60,255 nucleotides of DNA from Polynucleobacter sp. UK-Kesae-W10 (GCF_018881575.1 NZ_JACVQB010000005.1:1-60255), one strand, 5' to 3'; shown: positions 1-9,080, numbered from the stretch's first letter. A program made the numbers and translations. Notes: generated from the sequence alone by a model not told the origin.

Positions 1-143
1 TTAAAGCAAAGCTAGCAGCCAATCGCCTCAGTACACCCTTGTTTGATACACCCCTGTTTACTAAACATCTAGAGAGCGCCTATCAACAGATGTATGAGCG
101 TTATCAGGCTGGATTAGCGCCTGCGCATTTACTCGTTGAGTAA
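1..143 (+). CDS. C-terminal fragment of a SPINDLY/OGT-like O-GlcNAc transferase-type protein
   Basis: The window opens inside a plus-strand gene. Reading from base 3, the last 46 codons end in TAA at 141-143. The visible tail (R-L-S-T-P-L-F-D-T, then F-T-K-H-L-E-S-A-Y, then M-Y-E-R-Y and a final P-A-H) has the pattern usual at the C-terminus of bacterial TPR-linked O-linked N-acetylglucosamine transferase (SPINDLY) family proteins, where the end of the catalytic domain reads LFDT..F...LE.AY..M. The start and catalytic centre lie outside the window, so activity cannot be judged. Its last 15 bases overlap the end of the convergent GT61-type gene. The pairing of two sugar transferases suggests a surface glycosylation locus extending to the left. 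Confidence 0.6.
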   Translation, partial: KAKLAANRLSTPLFDTPLFTKHLESAYQQMYERYQAGLAPAHLLVE

Positions 144-1193
144 ATAGTCCTTAAAAATTGGTTCAGGGGCGATGATATTGGACTGTGATTCGTCACATAC
201 CAGGTATTGGTAATCTGATTTGGTGTGCAAGCTAATGTCAGCAAAACAAGTATTGTTGTACCCCTTGCCAACGAGCTCCAAAATCTTTCCATGAGAAAAA
301 ACCAGGTTGGAAAGTCCGGCTCCATGTGGTGCTATTACCGAGCGAGCGTTCTTGAGCAATAGGATTTGATCCAGAATGGGTAATTTTTCTAATTGAACAA
401 TCTTATAGCCGGCTTCTATTAATGGCTTTTTTAGCTCTGCTTCATTAAGCAGTCTTCTGGAGCCGGATCTCGAAATGTAGATTTTTTGGGCACCCTCCAG
501 TGCAGGGTTGATTATGGCGCTCTCGGGTACTCGTGTATTGAGCCATTCAATTAGCTCCAGACTGGTAAAGCCACACATTTGAAGATAGGTAGGCACATAC
601 AGCTCATCACTAATCACGGCTTGATGGGCTGGTACGTCAATAATTTTGGTGCTATTTATACCAAGCAACTGCAACCATTGTTTGACATAGCTCATGTGGG
701 GGCTAGAGACGATGATTTGATCAAAGCTATTTAAATCAAATTCTTTCTGTGCAACGAATATTTTGGCTAAGGTTTCAGTGATGAAATGGTAAAAAGCTTC
801 AGACCATGTCCCTTTGAGTAATAAGGTTCTGCCTTTGAATCTTAGTAGATCGCTTGGAATCATTTGATTGTGGTGTTGCTCAAAATAGCCAAGCCAATCA
901 TGATTCGTATTGTGTGCATGATCAATGCAAAAGTGATGAAACTTCACTGAATCTTTGAGGGAGAAGATGTTGTAAGCACCCCCGATAAAAATACCTTCCG
1001 GTATTTTGAAGACAAAGTTCGGCAGCTTGTATTTTGGCCCGGTGTAGTTGGTAAATTTATCCAACCCATTTGATCCCAGATGCCCAAAAGTGATGTCCCC
1101 CTTAAAGGTGGATGAGTAACTCAAATCTAGCTTGGTGGAATAGTTCTTAAATAGTTCATCTAGTGGAATACTTGGGAGTTGGCTGATATACAT
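129..1193 (-). CDS. Glycosyltransferase family 61 (DUF563-type) protein
   Basis: A 354-residue soluble protein without a signal peptide or clear membrane segment. The C-terminal half fits the GT61/DUF563 family of capsule and surface glycan transferases. It has an F-Y-H-F segment near residues 134-137, the signature S-R-S-G-S-R-R-L-L-N at 241-250, and A-P-H-G-A-G-L-S-N-L at about 288-298, which in this family precedes the end of the nucleotide-sugar domain. Family members transfer a sugar from an activated donor, but the donor and acceptor cannot be read from the sequence. It converges with and overlaps by 15 bases the OGT-like gene at the window start. The ATG at 1193 is the first in frame and gives a family-typical length. 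Confidence 0.72.
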   Translation of the reverse strand: MYISQLPSIPLDELFKNYSTKLDLSYSSTFKGDITFGHLGSNGLDKFTNYTGPKYKLPNFVFKIPEGIFIGGAYNIFSLKDSVKFHHFCIDHAHNTNHDWLGYFEQHHNQMIPSDLLRFKGRTLLLKGTWSEAFYHFITETLAKIFVAQKEFDLNSFDQIIVSSPHMSYVKQWLQLLGINSTKIIDVPAHQAVISDELYVPTYLQMCGFTSLELIEWLNTRVPESAIINPALEGAQKIYISRSGSRRLLNEAELKKPLIEAGYKIVQLEKLPILDQILLLKNARSVIAPHGAGLSNLVFSHGKILELVGKGYNNTCFADISLHTKSDYQYLVCDESQSNIIAPEPIFKDYLLNE

Positions 1194-1351
1194 TAAATTT
1201 CCACTGGCTGACGGTGTTGTAGGGTATAAAGCAATGAATGTTTCACCCGGGTATGTAATTAAATGAACGCAATTAATAACTAAATTTAGATATCAATTAT
1301 TGTAAGCATTAATATAAATTGAACTAGCGATCAATATTCAAGGATTGAAAA

Positions 1352-1693
1352 GTGATCAAAGAGAAAGTCATCATCTTTTGTCGTCGTCTATCGGAAGCTA
1401 CGCCTGCTTGTTTGCTGGTGATGGTGCAGGGAAACCTGCAGGCAATCAGTTGGACCCACTGGGAAACCGCGCTCAGAACGGGCAGCATTACGGGCACAGT
1501 TCTGGTTTGCCTATCTTTTATCGAGCCCAGAAAATGGTTACATAATCGTTACACCACTGGTGCGCTCACTGGCTTAGCTACTGCTGCATCTGATTATGTT
1601 GTGCATCCGGCAGCCATTTCTGGGGAAGCCATCTTTACGGGTGCCGCAGCAGCGATCTTGTGCGTTTTATATTCTTTTGTGGTGAAAGATTAG
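1352..1693 (+). CDS. Small hydrophobic protein of unknown function
   Basis: A 113-residue ORF starting at GTG (1352), chosen because an AAGGA ribosome-binding site at 1340-1344 sits seven bases upstream. I do not recognise the family. The protein is rich in Ala, Thr and Leu. Hydrophobic stretches around residues 46-58 and 90-110, with a basic segment (E-P-R-K-W-L-H-N-R) between them, suggest two membrane passes. An overlapping ORF in another frame (1345-1545) has no such support. It stands alone between the GT61 gene and the autotransporter gene. Confidence 0.5.
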   Translation: MIKEKVIIFCRRLSEATPACLLVMVQGNLQAISWTHWETALRTGSITGTVLVCLSFIEPRKWLHNRYTTGALTGLATAASDYVVHPAAISGEAIFTGAAAAILCVLYSFVVKD

Positions 1694-1838
1694 CGTACTC
1701 GAAACCCAAATGCTTGAAGCAGGGAGTACTGGGGGTATAAAGCTCTTGTCTGCTAGATATCAACCTAGAAACCTAGGGCCCCGCTCATCTCGCAGGGATT
1801 TTCCTAAAACGTTGTATTTAGGGTAATTTTCTGGAGAA

Positions 1839-1881
1839 AACAGCCGAACCATGTTGGTGATTTGGCATAATGTTGGCTGTT
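1839..1881. promoter_or_regulatory. Inverted repeat upstream of the autotransporter-like gene
   Basis: AACAGCC at 1839-1845 and GGCTGTT at 1875-1881 form a perfect 7-bp inverted repeat separated by 29 bases, about 50 bases before the start codon at 1931. A CATAAT hexamer inside the spacer could be a -10 element, in which case the arms would flank the promoter as an operator. No regulator can be assigned and such a short repeat may be chance. Confidence 0.25.
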
Positions 1882-1930
1882 AAAAATTAGCTAAATCCGC
1901 TAAATCAATAAAAATAACCAGTTAAGAATT

Positions 1931-3313
1931 ATGAAATTATTAAATATTAAGAAAATTGCATTCTTTTTTGCTCTAGTTGTTGGGAGTGTTTTTTCGGCAT
2001 CTACATTTGCCCAGGTAACAACCGTTTACTCTGGTACGCCAGGCATATTAAGTGGTACTGGTGGTAATCAATCAATTAGTTCGGTCACATTAAGCGGTGC
2101 ACAAACTATTAATTTTTCGTTAACCGGTTTATATAGTGGCGCAGGTGGGGCACCGAGCATCACATTTCAATTGCGCAATGGTGCAACAGGTGTAGGAAAC
2201 TTAGTGCAAACATTAACCACTAGCTCTGGAACGTACACCGGAAATTTTAGCGCCACTGGCGCGGCAAATAGCCTGTGGTTCGTTGCAACTAACCCCTTGA
2301 ATTTTAATATTTCAAATTTATTGCTTACATACGGTTCCGCACCAGCCCCAACCGGCCCCTCAACCTATAACACCCAAGCCTCCATTCAAAACATGGCTAA
2401 CTCTTTGCAACGAATTTACTCTTTGCAAAATGCGGTTCTGACCAACAGCTTTACTTATGACTGTACTGAGTATGGTGAGAACAATGTCTGCGTCTCTGCT
2501 GGTGGTCGTAATACTGCTGTAGGTTCTGCCGGCGGTCTCAATAACACTAGCGGTTTGGTCATTTTGGGCTATCGCCCAGCGCCAAAATATCGTGTAGGCG
2601 CATATGCTGACCAGAACTTATGGGTGAACCAAGCCAATATGGGTGTTGCCTTGGGCAACAATACGCCTTTGATGGGCTTGTTTGGTGTTTGGAGTGAGAA
2701 CTTAGACGGCACAGGCACTGAAGTAAAAGTTTCTGCTGCCTATGGTCAAAAGAACACCACCATGACGCGCGGTGTGGTTGGTGCTGGTACAACCGCTTCT
2801 GAAGCTGGTGTTGGTAGCTCACAGCTCAATAGTCAAGGCGCGCAAGTTGCTGCGAAGTACGGCTTTAACGTCATGCAAGATGTCAATGTTGCTCCCTATG
2901 CTGGCATTCGTTACACCAAGAACAATATGGGCGCTTACAGTGAGCAAGGCACATCTGCTGTGACAGCTCCTCTGTCTTATGGCGCTTTGTATACCAATTC
3001 CACTACTGCCTTACTTGGTGTAGGCGCATCGTATAAGGGCATTGCACAAACAACCGTATTTGCTAGCGCTGGTTACGAGAGTGATACCAATACAGGCCTC
3101 GGTACTTATTCAGGCAACAGCTCTAAGATCTCTGGTTTAGCTCCGGTGAACTTTAATCAGAACCCAATTAAAAATAGGCCAACAGCCTCATTGGGTGCTG
3201 CTTACCAGATTGAGAAGAACCAAAGCATTGGCATTACCGGGATCTATCGTCAAGAAGCGTATCAATCGATTTCGACTACGACTGTATTGGCAACCTATAC
3301 AGCCGGTTTCTAA
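1931..3313 (+). CDS. Autotransporter-like outer membrane beta-barrel protein with a short passenger
   Basis: A 460-residue exported protein. Residues 1-27 are a clear signal peptide (basic start, hydrophobic core, cleavage after T-F-A). Residues 28 to about 137 are a Gly/Ser/Thr-rich beta-type passenger. A linker rich in Pro and Thr (about 138-148) leads to an alpha-helical segment with two repeats of S-L-Q near 158-170, then a barrel with alternating hydrophobic residues, ending in Gly-Phe as outer membrane barrels do. The arrangement (helix entering a roughly 290-residue barrel) fits a type Va autotransporter. The passenger of about 110 residues is very small for that class. Two cysteines eight residues apart near 177 and 186 could form a disulfide. 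A Rho-independent terminator follows directly. Confidence 0.62.
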   Translation: MKLLNIKKIAFFFALVVGSVFSASTFAQVTTVYSGTPGILSGTGGNQSISSVTLSGAQTINFSLTGLYSGAGGAPSITFQLRNGATGVGNLVQTLTTSSGTYTGNFSATGAANSLWFVATNPLNFNISNLLLTYGSAPAPTGPSTYNTQASIQNMANSLQRIYSLQNAVLTNSFTYDCTEYGENNVCVSAGGRNTAVGSAGGLNNTSGLVILGYRPAPKYRVGAYADQNLWVNQANMGVALGNNTPLMGLFGVWSENLDGTGTEVKVSAAYGQKNTTMTRGVVGAGTTASEAGVGSSQLNSQGAQVAAKYGFNVMQDVNVAPYAGIRYTKNNMGAYSEQGTSAVTAPLSYGALYTNSTTALLGVGASYKGIAQTTVFASAGYESDTNTGLGTYSGNSSKISGLAPVNFNQNPIKNRPTASLGAAYQIEKNQSIGITGIYRQEAYQSISTTTVLATYTAGF

Positions 3314-3333
3314 AGAAGTTTGATTTACTCAGA

Positions 3334-3362
3334 TTAAAAAACCCGCTACGGCGGGTTTTTTA
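3334..3362 (+). terminator. Rho-independent terminator after the autotransporter-like gene
   Basis: AACCCGC (3340-3346), a TACG loop and GCGGGTT (3351-3357) form a perfect 7-bp GC-rich stem with a UUCG-like tetraloop. It is preceded by an A-run and followed by a T-run to 3361, so it can work in both directions and may also end moaC transcription from the opposite strand. Confidence 0.92.
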
Positions 3363-3421
3363 ATGGTCAGATCTTGGACAAAAAAACTGAGAAACGTTTT
3401 GAATATTACTGAGGTTAGCGA

Positions 3422-3901
3422 TTACTTCTCTGCTCTCCATTCTCCTGACTTACCCCCACTCTTCTCAAGTAGCTTTACGTCACCCATCACCATGCCACGG
3501 TCTACTGCTTTGCACATGTCATAAATTGTGAGTAGGGCAACTTGGACTGCGGTGAGGGCTTCCATTTCAACGCCAGTTGGTCCTGCGGTCTCTGCTTTGA
3601 CTTGACAGCGAATGCTGCTACTTTTCTGATCCAGGACAAACTCCAGGCTGACATGAGTCAGTGCGAGAGGGTGGCAGAGGGGAATAAGGTCGGATGTCTT
3701 TTTAGCCGCCTGAATACCGGCAATGCGGGCGATTCCTAAAACATCACCCTTTTTATGGTTTCCAGCCTCAACCATATTAAATGTCTCTGGAAGCATCGTA
3801 ATTTTGCCTGTGGCAATGGCTACTCTGTGGGTAGAGGGCTTATCGCCAACGTTTACCATATGGGCTTGGCCGCTGGCATCAAAATGAGTTAGTTTGTTCA
3901 T
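3422..3901 (-). CDS. moaC: Cyclic pyranopterin monophosphate synthase
   Basis: A 159-residue protein matching MoaC over its full length. MoaC converts the GTP-derived intermediate made by MoaA into cyclic pyranopterin monophosphate, the first stable step of molybdenum cofactor synthesis in the cytoplasm. Visible family motifs are L-C-H-P at 75-78, M-E-A-L-T-A at 113-118 (catalytic region), D-M-C-K-A around 128-132 and the lysine/glycine-rich K-S-G-G-K-S-G at 147-153 near the C-terminus. The first residues (L-T-H-F-D then M-V-N-V) are typical of the family start. It is divergent from the BepA-like gene with only 23 bases between the two start codons, so any promoter for either gene must reach into the other's coding sequence. 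Confidence 0.96.
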   Translation of the reverse strand: MNKLTHFDASGQAHMVNVGDKPSTHRVAIATGKITMLPETFNMVEAGNHKKGDVLGIARIAGIQAAKKTSDLIPLCHPLALTHVSLEFVLDQKSSSIRCQVKAETAGPTGVEMEALTAVQVALLTIYDMCKAVDRGMVMGDVKLLEKSGGKSGEWRAEK

Positions 3902-3924
3902 GGGATAAGTTTTACCATATAGGG

Positions 3925-5625
3925 ATGCAAGACATAAAGCACGATAGCAAAACCCCTTTTAGAAAGCGTCTGCTGGTTACCCAGCTCTCGCTGGTTCTGG
4001 CTGTCTCCAGTATTACTCCTGCTTTTGGAGCGCCTCCTGCCGGCGATGTTTCTGTACAGGGGAACTCGGCAGCCCTTCAAAATATCGGTCGCGCAATGCA
4101 GTCTCCAGATGCTCGCTCTGCCAATTTGCCAACTCGCAATAATCTGCCCAGTCAGCCTAATATTGTCTTGCCAGATATGGGGGATCCCGGTGGGGATTCT
4201 TTAAGCCGGATTGATGAGCGCAAATACGGCGAGCTGATCATGCGTGAAATTCGGCCCGATCCAGACTACTCCAATGACTTGCCTTTATACGACTACCTGA
4301 ATCAAATGGAGCGGCGCCTCATTCAAACTGCCAAAAAATTACAACTTGGTGGTGCAAATGAGCAAGGCAGTGGAGCCTATAACTTTGAGATCTTTGCTGT
4401 GAAAGACTCAAGCATTAATGCATTTGCATTGCCAGGGGGTTTTATTGGCTTTCATACGGGGCTTATCGTAGATGCAGAAACCGATTCTGAAGTGGCCTCG
4501 GTCATGGGCCATGAAACAGGTCACGTTTTGCAACGCCATTTAGCGCGGCAGATGGATAAGCAGGCCACCAATACCATGATCGCTCTTGCGGGCATGGTGC
4601 TTGGTGCTTTGGCAATGTCCCGTAATCCACAAGCCGCTGCCGGTTTAATGCAAGGCGGGCAAGCGGCAGCCATTAATAATCAACTATCCTATTCAAGGGA
4701 TGCGGAGCGCGAGGCAGATCGGGTTGGCTTCCAAATTCTGAACTCTAGTGGCTATGACGTTAATGGCGCCCCAGATTTTTTCCAGCGTTTACAGAAAATC
4801 ACGGGGATTATGGACAAGGGTGTACCAACCTATGTTCGTACTCACCCACTGACCACTGATCGTATTGCTGATATGCAAGATCGGGTGCGGAGTACTCCTC
4901 AGTATGCTGTCCCAGCTACCTCCGAGTTTTACTTTATTAAGGCTCGCGCACGTATGGAGCAGGCGGGTAGCTCAAGTGGTCTTTACGATTTAAAAAATAC
5001 GTTTGATAGTTTGAGCAAGCAAGCCCAGCCCGGAAAGCAAATGGAAGGGTTTTATGGTTTAGCGCTCATTGCGCAGCGACAGGGCAAGATTGATGTAGCT
5101 GAAACTAACTTACAGCAGGCCCGCAATTTATCCCAGAAATACAATGCCAGCAATCCATCCACCGCGCGCCCAAGTCTTGCTCTAGACATCATGTCTTCTG
5201 AGCTAGCCTTGGCCAAAGGAAAAAATGATGAGGCTTTGCAGATTGCCCAAGCCGCCCTGCGATCTAATCCCCAGTCATATGCTGCGGCAGTAGCGATGAT
5301 TAATGCGGATCTGAAATTAGGTAAAACCAATGACGCTATTACTTGGTTAAAAGCCCGCACTAAAGCCCAGCCTAATGAGATTATTTGGTGGAGCTTGCTC
5401 TCCAAAGCCTACGATCAAGCAAACAACATCCCGATGCGGCACTATGCGCTTGGGGAAAAGTATGCGCTTGAAGGCGCCTGGCCATCAGCCTTAGAGCAGA
5501 TGAGGATTGCTAGATCGGCAGCCGGCTCTGATTTTTATCAAGGTTCGACGATTGATGCGCGCTTAAGAGAGATGCAGCGACAGTACAACGATGAGCTGAA
5601 AGAGAAAAAGCAGCTGCCAAGTTAA
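3925..5625 (+). CDS. BepA-like periplasmic M48 metalloprotease with TPR repeats
   Basis: A 566-residue protein with an N-terminal signal peptide (basic start, hydrophobic L-V-L-A-V core, cleavage near A-F-G-A at about residue 36). An M48 zinc peptidase domain follows. The H-E-x-x-H motif is H-E-T-G-H at 196-200 and the probable third ligand is in E-R-E-A-D around 261-265. The C-terminal half (from about 330) is helical and Ala-rich with tetratricopeptide-type repeats. This order of protease then TPR is that of BepA/YfgC, which in Escherichia coli degrades or helps assemble stalled outer membrane proteins such as LptD at the BAM complex. The length is somewhat greater than that of E. coli BepA. 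It is divergent from moaC and its stop overlaps the stop of the next gene on the other strand. Confidence 0.87.
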   Translation: MQDIKHDSKTPFRKRLLVTQLSLVLAVSSITPAFGAPPAGDVSVQGNSAALQNIGRAMQSPDARSANLPTRNNLPSQPNIVLPDMGDPGGDSLSRIDERKYGELIMREIRPDPDYSNDLPLYDYLNQMERRLIQTAKKLQLGGANEQGSGAYNFEIFAVKDSSINAFALPGGFIGFHTGLIVDAETDSEVASVMGHETGHVLQRHLARQMDKQATNTMIALAGMVLGALAMSRNPQAAAGLMQGGQAAAINNQLSYSRDAEREADRVGFQILNSSGYDVNGAPDFFQRLQKITGIMDKGVPTYVRTHPLTTDRIADMQDRVRSTPQYAVPATSEFYFIKARARMEQAGSSSGLYDLKNTFDSLSKQAQPGKQMEGFYGLALIAQRQGKIDVAETNLQQARNLSQKYNASNPSTARPSLALDIMSSELALAKGKNDEALQIAQAALRSNPQSYAAAVAMINADLKLGKTNDAITWLKARTKAQPNEIIWWSLLSKAYDQANNIPMRHYALGEKYALEGAWPSALEQMRIARSAAGSDFYQGSTIDARLREMQRQYNDELKEKKQLPS

Positions 5626-6245
5626 AGCGGGTTTGCTTGCGGATTTTGAATGTAAGTAAATCGTTTGCTGAGTTCATCGGTGTGAATAGGATCTAAGGGT
5701 AGTTGCTTTCCTTGCCAATTCCATGAGCCACCAAAGCTACAAGCCTCTTCACGAAGTTGGGCTAATTCAGCAAACTGGTCCAAGTCATGATCATGCAATA
5801 GAGCAACACTCTGATGATCCCTCCTTGTGAACGCATGATTGTCAGATAGCCTATGGCTTGTTTGAGGCGCAGACCCCACAATATAAATATTGCCCTTCTC
5901 GTCGCTCAGGGCAGCAGTGGGTTCGATAGCGTCATGACATTGATTTAGAATCTGGATAACTTCTCCGTCTGGAATGAGACGCGCAATCCAGGGCGTGGCA
6001 TCAAGCGTGACATAAACGCGTTGCGGCCCATTTTGAAAAAAATATCGACCTAGGGTATCGCAGGCATAGTTTCTGGAGATAAATTCTTTGAGAGCCTGAT
6101 GGGTGATGACTTGGCCCGGTAAATGGTTTTGTTGGGTAAATTCATCACGCATGCGCCATTGACCACGACGATCTAGGGCTAGCCAACCAAAGCAGTCAGG
6201 TACATTAGGCCACTTAACCAGTGACCTTAGTACTTGCTCATCCAT
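5622..6245 (-). CDS. Conserved betaproteobacterial protein of unknown function (about 207 aa)
   Basis: A 207-residue protein with no signal peptide or membrane segment. The N-terminus (K-W-P-N-V-P-x-C-F-G-W-L-x-L-D-x-R-G) resembles a conserved hypothetical family that I recall from Burkholderiales, but I cannot name its Pfam entry with certainty. The middle contains Y-V-T-L-D-A-T-P-W and the end is rich in His, Asp and Gln. It is the last gene of a minus-strand run, two bases after the NTF2-like gene, and its stop overlaps that of the BepA-like gene by four bases. Function is unknown. Confidence 0.7.
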   Translation of the reverse strand: MDEQVLRSLVKWPNVPDCFGWLALDRRGQWRMRDEFTQQNHLPGQVITHQALKEFISRNYACDTLGRYFFQNGPQRVYVTLDATPWIARLIPDGEVIQILNQCHDAIEPTAALSDEKGNIYIVGSAPQTSHRLSDNHAFTRRDHQSVALLHDHDLDQFAELAQLREEACSFGGSWNWQGKQLPLDPIHTDELSKRFTYIQNPQANPL

Positions 6246-6247
6246 TG

Positions 6248-6682
6248 TTAATGCAATCCGTGTGGGGTAGAAGGGGCATCAAAAGTGTCTTCAGTGGAGT
6301 GGCTTGCATGTAAGTGTGCAATTCTCCAACCTTGACTGTCTTGTAAAAGCACTAAGGTGATATTGAGAAAAAATTCAGATTCGATTTGATCTGGTCTTAA
6401 GTGCACCGCTTCGGTTGTGTCGTAGACCGCTGCACCCAATACAGAGTGGCTAATACAAGCAATCGGCTCCAGAAATAAGGGCTGCTTAGCCAGCAGTCTT
6501 TCAAGGCCTTCACGAATCTCTGCGTGACCAGTTAAACGATGTCCCTCTGGAAGTACGCAGGTAATTGAGTCATCATCTAGCCAAATATCTAAGGCACCCT
6601 GGACATCACGATGGCGCAATGCATCACGCCAGGCCTCAACCACTTCATCAGCGTTATGAAAGAGTCTGGCTAGCTTAGTCAT
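6248..6682 (-). CDS. NTF2-like / SnoaL-like fold protein
   Basis: A 144-residue protein with the look of the NTF2-like superfamily (SnoaL/DUF4440 type). It opens with a helical region with V-V-E-A-W-R-D-A-L-R-H-R-D. D-I-W-L-D-D-D-S-I-T-C-V-L-P follows (a usual first strand with acidic residues), then G-x-x-E-I-R-E-G-L-E-R-L, and it finishes with paired beta-strands ending in W-R-I-A-H-L-H-A-S-H-S. Such small proteins form a cone-shaped pocket used for isomerase-like chemistry or ligand binding. The pocket residues do not allow a substrate to be named. It is closely linked to the gene at 5622-6245 and downstream of waaF. Confidence 0.72.
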   Translation of the reverse strand: MTKLARLFHNADEVVEAWRDALRHRDVQGALDIWLDDDSITCVLPEGHRLTGHAEIREGLERLLAKQPLFLEPIACISHSVLGAAVYDTTEAVHLRPDQIESEFFLNITLVLLQDSQGWRIAHLHASHSTEDTFDAPSTPHGLH

Positions 6683-6704
6683 GGCTCACTTTTCCTGAAA
6701 TTAA

Positions 6705-7736
6705 TCACAATGTATGAAGTGTAGCCAATACTTCTTGCGGAAGGATGTCTTTTAGGCACTTCAAATGACCAAGTGGACATTCTTTTTGATGGCATGGGCT
6801 ACAAGGAAGATTGAGCCAAATCACTTTGGCCTTTTCTGATAAAGGCGGGGTATGCGCTGGGTCGCTGGAGCCAAAGATGGCTACTTGAGGGGTTTTGAGT
6901 GCTGCTGCAATATGCATCAAGCCAGAATCATTGCTAACCACTGCAGTTGCCATACCAATTAAAGCAATGGCTTCATCTAGAGAGGTATCGCCGCACCAAT
7001 TGTGAAGATTATTTGGGCAACCGGCTTGTGAGGCAATTTCTTGGGCAATCGAATGATCTCCTTTGCCGCCCAAGAGAATGATTTGATGATTGTTATTTTC
7101 TGCAATCAGTCTTTGCGCTAAATCGGCAAAGTGAGTGGCTGGCCAGCGCTTGCTTGGCCCATATTCTGCGCCAGGACAGAAAATATATATTGGGGAGCCG
7201 CTGATGTTTTCATGGGCTAATTTTTGCTCAGCAGATTGTTTTGCTGAGGGCAGCACATTGAGTACAGGCGCTAATGCCGTTGATGCAGATGCACCATCCT
7301 CATTTAATAATTGACCCAAAGCGAGATAGTGCTCGACCATGGGTGGGCGATTCACTTTGCTAGGATTTTTTAAAGATACATTAATGAGACCATAACGGCA
7401 TTCGCCGCGATAGCCAATGCGAAAAGGAATATTTGCTAGCCACGGAATGAGGGCTGATTTCAAACTGTTCGGCAATACAAAACAAGCTTGATATTGTTTG
7501 GCTTCTAAGTCTTTCGCTATTTGCTTGCGTAGACCCCACTGCAGCTGGCGATGCTCTAGCTTGGCTTCAATGACTTCATTCACTTCGGGGCAAGCTCGAT
7601 AAATTGGAGCAACCCAAGTGCTGGCGAGAACATCAATCTTGCTGTGTGGGTACTGCGCTTTAAGGCTAGCCAGTAAAGGCTGCGTCATGACGGCATCCCC
7701 AATCCAATTGGGGGCAATGATCAGAATACTTTGCAT
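6705..7736 (-). CDS. waaF: ADP-heptose:LPS heptosyltransferase II
   Basis: A 343-residue GT9-family enzyme. It adds the second L-glycero-D-manno-heptose to the inner core of lipopolysaccharide on the cytoplasmic face of the inner membrane. Family marks include the N-terminal I-A-P-N-W-I-G-D-A-V-M-T-Q-P (residues 7-20), V-L-P-N-S-L-K-S-A near 88-96, F-R-I-G-Y-R-G near 107-113, C-P-G-A-E-Y-G-P-S-K-R-W-P around 187-199 and the donor-site V-S-N-D-S-G-L-M-H-I-A-A near 268-279. A Cys-rich C-terminal region (C-S-P-C-H-Q-K-E-C-P) is present, as in many WaaF proteins. It lies in the ilvE to 5622 minus-strand run and probably shares its transcript. Confidence 0.93.
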   Translation of the reverse strand: MQSILIIAPNWIGDAVMTQPLLASLKAQYPHSKIDVLASTWVAPIYRACPEVNEVIEAKLEHRQLQWGLRKQIAKDLEAKQYQACFVLPNSLKSALIPWLANIPFRIGYRGECRYGLINVSLKNPSKVNRPPMVEHYLALGQLLNEDGASASTALAPVLNVLPSAKQSAEQKLAHENISGSPIYIFCPGAEYGPSKRWPATHFADLAQRLIAENNNHQIILLGGKGDHSIAQEIASQAGCPNNLHNWCGDTSLDEAIALIGMATAVVSNDSGLMHIAAALKTPQVAIFGSSDPAHTPPLSEKAKVIWLNLPCSPCHQKECPLGHLKCLKDILPQEVLATLHTL

Positions 7737-7782
7737 GTAATGTATCCCGACTCAGCGCCCCGTAGAGAGGCGCTGATAAGGC

Positions 7783-7971
7783 TTAATGTCCGTGAGGCTC
7801 TGTGCCAGGAATGAGTTTGTACTCAGTGCCGCAGTATGGACACTTTGCTTCCCCGGTTTTGGTGATATCTAAAAATACCCGTGGATGAGAATTCCATGCA
7901 GGGGTATTGTTGGTAGGGCAATGCAATGGCAGATCTTTACCATCCACCATTACTGTTTGAGCTTGAGTCAT
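7783..7971 (-). CDS. zf-CHCC zinc-finger domain protein
   Basis: A 62-residue protein that is almost entirely one zinc-binding domain of the CHCC type (the family that includes the NDUFS6 subunit of mitochondrial complex I). The four expected ligands are visible as Cys18, His29 (in N-S-H-P-R-V), Cys44 and Cys47 (C-P-Y-C-G). The family's role in bacteria is not established. A link to respiratory complex I or iron-sulfur assembly is only an inference from the eukaryotic homologue. It lies 24 bases after ilvE, an association I recall as common in Burkholderiales. Confidence 0.9.
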   Translation of the reverse strand: MTQAQTVMVDGKDLPLHCPTNNTPAWNSHPRVFLDITKTGEAKCPYCGTEYKLIPGTEPHGH

Positions 7972-7995
7972 GTTTTGCTTCCTGATAGCTAAATA

Positions 7996-8919
7996 TTATT
8001 TAACGTAAGTGAGCCATGCTTTGTACTGTTCACTTCTACCGTAGACCGCATCAAAATAGGTCTTTTGAATTTTTTCGGTAATTGGACCACGCTTGCCATC
8101 ACCGATGGTGCGATCATCGAGCTCACGAATGGGTGTGACTTCAGCAGCAGTACCGGTAAAGAAGGCTTCATCCGCTGAATACACTTCATCACGAGTTAAG
8201 CGTTTTTCTTTGACTTCGTAACCTAGGTCTTTTGCAATTTGAATGACTGAATCGCGAGTGATGCCATCTAAGCAAGAAGCAAGGTCTGGTGTGTATACCA
8301 CTCCGTTGCGGACCATAAAGAGATTCTCGCCAGAACCTTCAGAAACATAACCTTCGGTATCTAACAATAAAGCCTCGTCATATCCATTGGCAGTCACTTC
8401 TTGGTTTGCCAAGATGGAGTTGATGTAATAGCCCGACGCTTTAGCGCGAACCAATGAGGAATTGACAAAGTGGCGGGTAAAGGAAGAGGTTTTGACACGA
8501 ATGCCTTTATTGAGGCCATCTTCACCCAAATAAGCACCCCATTCCCAAGCGGCGATTGCAGTGTGAATACTGTTGCCCTTAGGGGAGATGCCCAGCTTTT
8601 GGGAGCCAATAAAAATGATGGGGCGGATATAGCAAGACTCGAGCTTATTGCTATTAACCACGTCAATAATGCCCTTGGTAATCTCTTCCTGGCTGTAAGG
8701 CATGTTCATTTGGAAGATCTTAGTGCCATTAAAGAGGCGTTTTACGTGCTCAGGAAGGCGGAAAATAGCCGTGCCTTGGGGGGTTTTGTAGGCTCGGATG
8801 CCCTCAAAAACACCCATTCCGTAGTGGAGACTATGGGTTAGCACGTGAATATTGGCCTCACGCCAAGGGATGAGCTTCCCATCGGACCAAATAAAGCCAT
8901 CGCGGTCGGACATCGACAT
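7996..8919 (-). CDS. ilvE: Branched-chain amino acid aminotransferase
   Basis: A 307-residue class IV PLP-dependent transaminase that makes leucine, isoleucine and valine from their 2-oxo acids with glutamate as donor. The start (D-R-D-G-F-I-W-S-D-G-K) and the motifs H-Y-G-M-G-V-F-E-G-I-R-A-Y, I-R-P-I-I-F, S-G-Y-Y-I-N-S with the PLP lysine in R-A-K-A just before it (about residue 160), E-G-S-G-E-N-L-F and F-F-T-G-T-A-A-E-V-T-P-I are those of IlvE. Length is typical. It is the first gene of a minus-strand group continuing through the zf-CHCC gene and waaF, and is divergent from pgk across a 199-base gap that should hold both promoters. Confidence 0.96.
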   Translation of the reverse strand: MSMSDRDGFIWSDGKLIPWREANIHVLTHSLHYGMGVFEGIRAYKTPQGTAIFRLPEHVKRLFNGTKIFQMNMPYSQEEITKGIIDVVNSNKLESCYIRPIIFIGSQKLGISPKGNSIHTAIAAWEWGAYLGEDGLNKGIRVKTSSFTRHFVNSSLVRAKASGYYINSILANQEVTANGYDEALLLDTEGYVSEGSGENLFMVRNGVVYTPDLASCLDGITRDSVIQIAKDLGYEVKEKRLTRDEVYSADEAFFTGTAAEVTPIRELDDRTIGDGKRGPITEKIQKTYFDAVYGRSEQYKAWLTYVK

Positions 8920-9050
8920 TTTTTCTACCTTTTGTGTCTATAAATCGGATTAATCGGGGCGCCAGGTCAGTGGGTTTTGAGGCCGTTTGACTCAAGATAC
9001 GTCCAAGCCTCTATTGTAGAGCAGGCGCTCAAGTCAGATACGCTCATCCC

Positions 9051-9080
9051 TTGGGGTTAGGGGGCTGGACGATTTAGAAT
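9051..9080 (+). promoter_or_regulatory. Candidate sigma70 promoter for the pgk operon
   Basis: TTGGGG (9051-9056) and TAGAAT (9075-9080) are separated by 18 bases and lie about 40 bases upstream of the pgk start codon. The match to TTGACA/TATAAT is 4 of 6 and 5 of 6 respectively. There is no obvious strong Shine-Dalgarno sequence between it and the ATG at 9119. Position and spacing are the evidence; no operator is apparent. Confidence 0.4.

Noticed and set aside
1345..1545. Overlapping short ORF in another frame before the autotransporter-like gene
   Set aside because: The GTG-started frame at 1352 has a properly spaced AAGGA site and a longer, more protein-like product.
3902..3924. Searching for promoters in the 23-base gap between moaC and the BepA-like gene
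   Set aside because: The gap is too short to hold two promoters, and hexamers found inside the coding regions were too weak to report.
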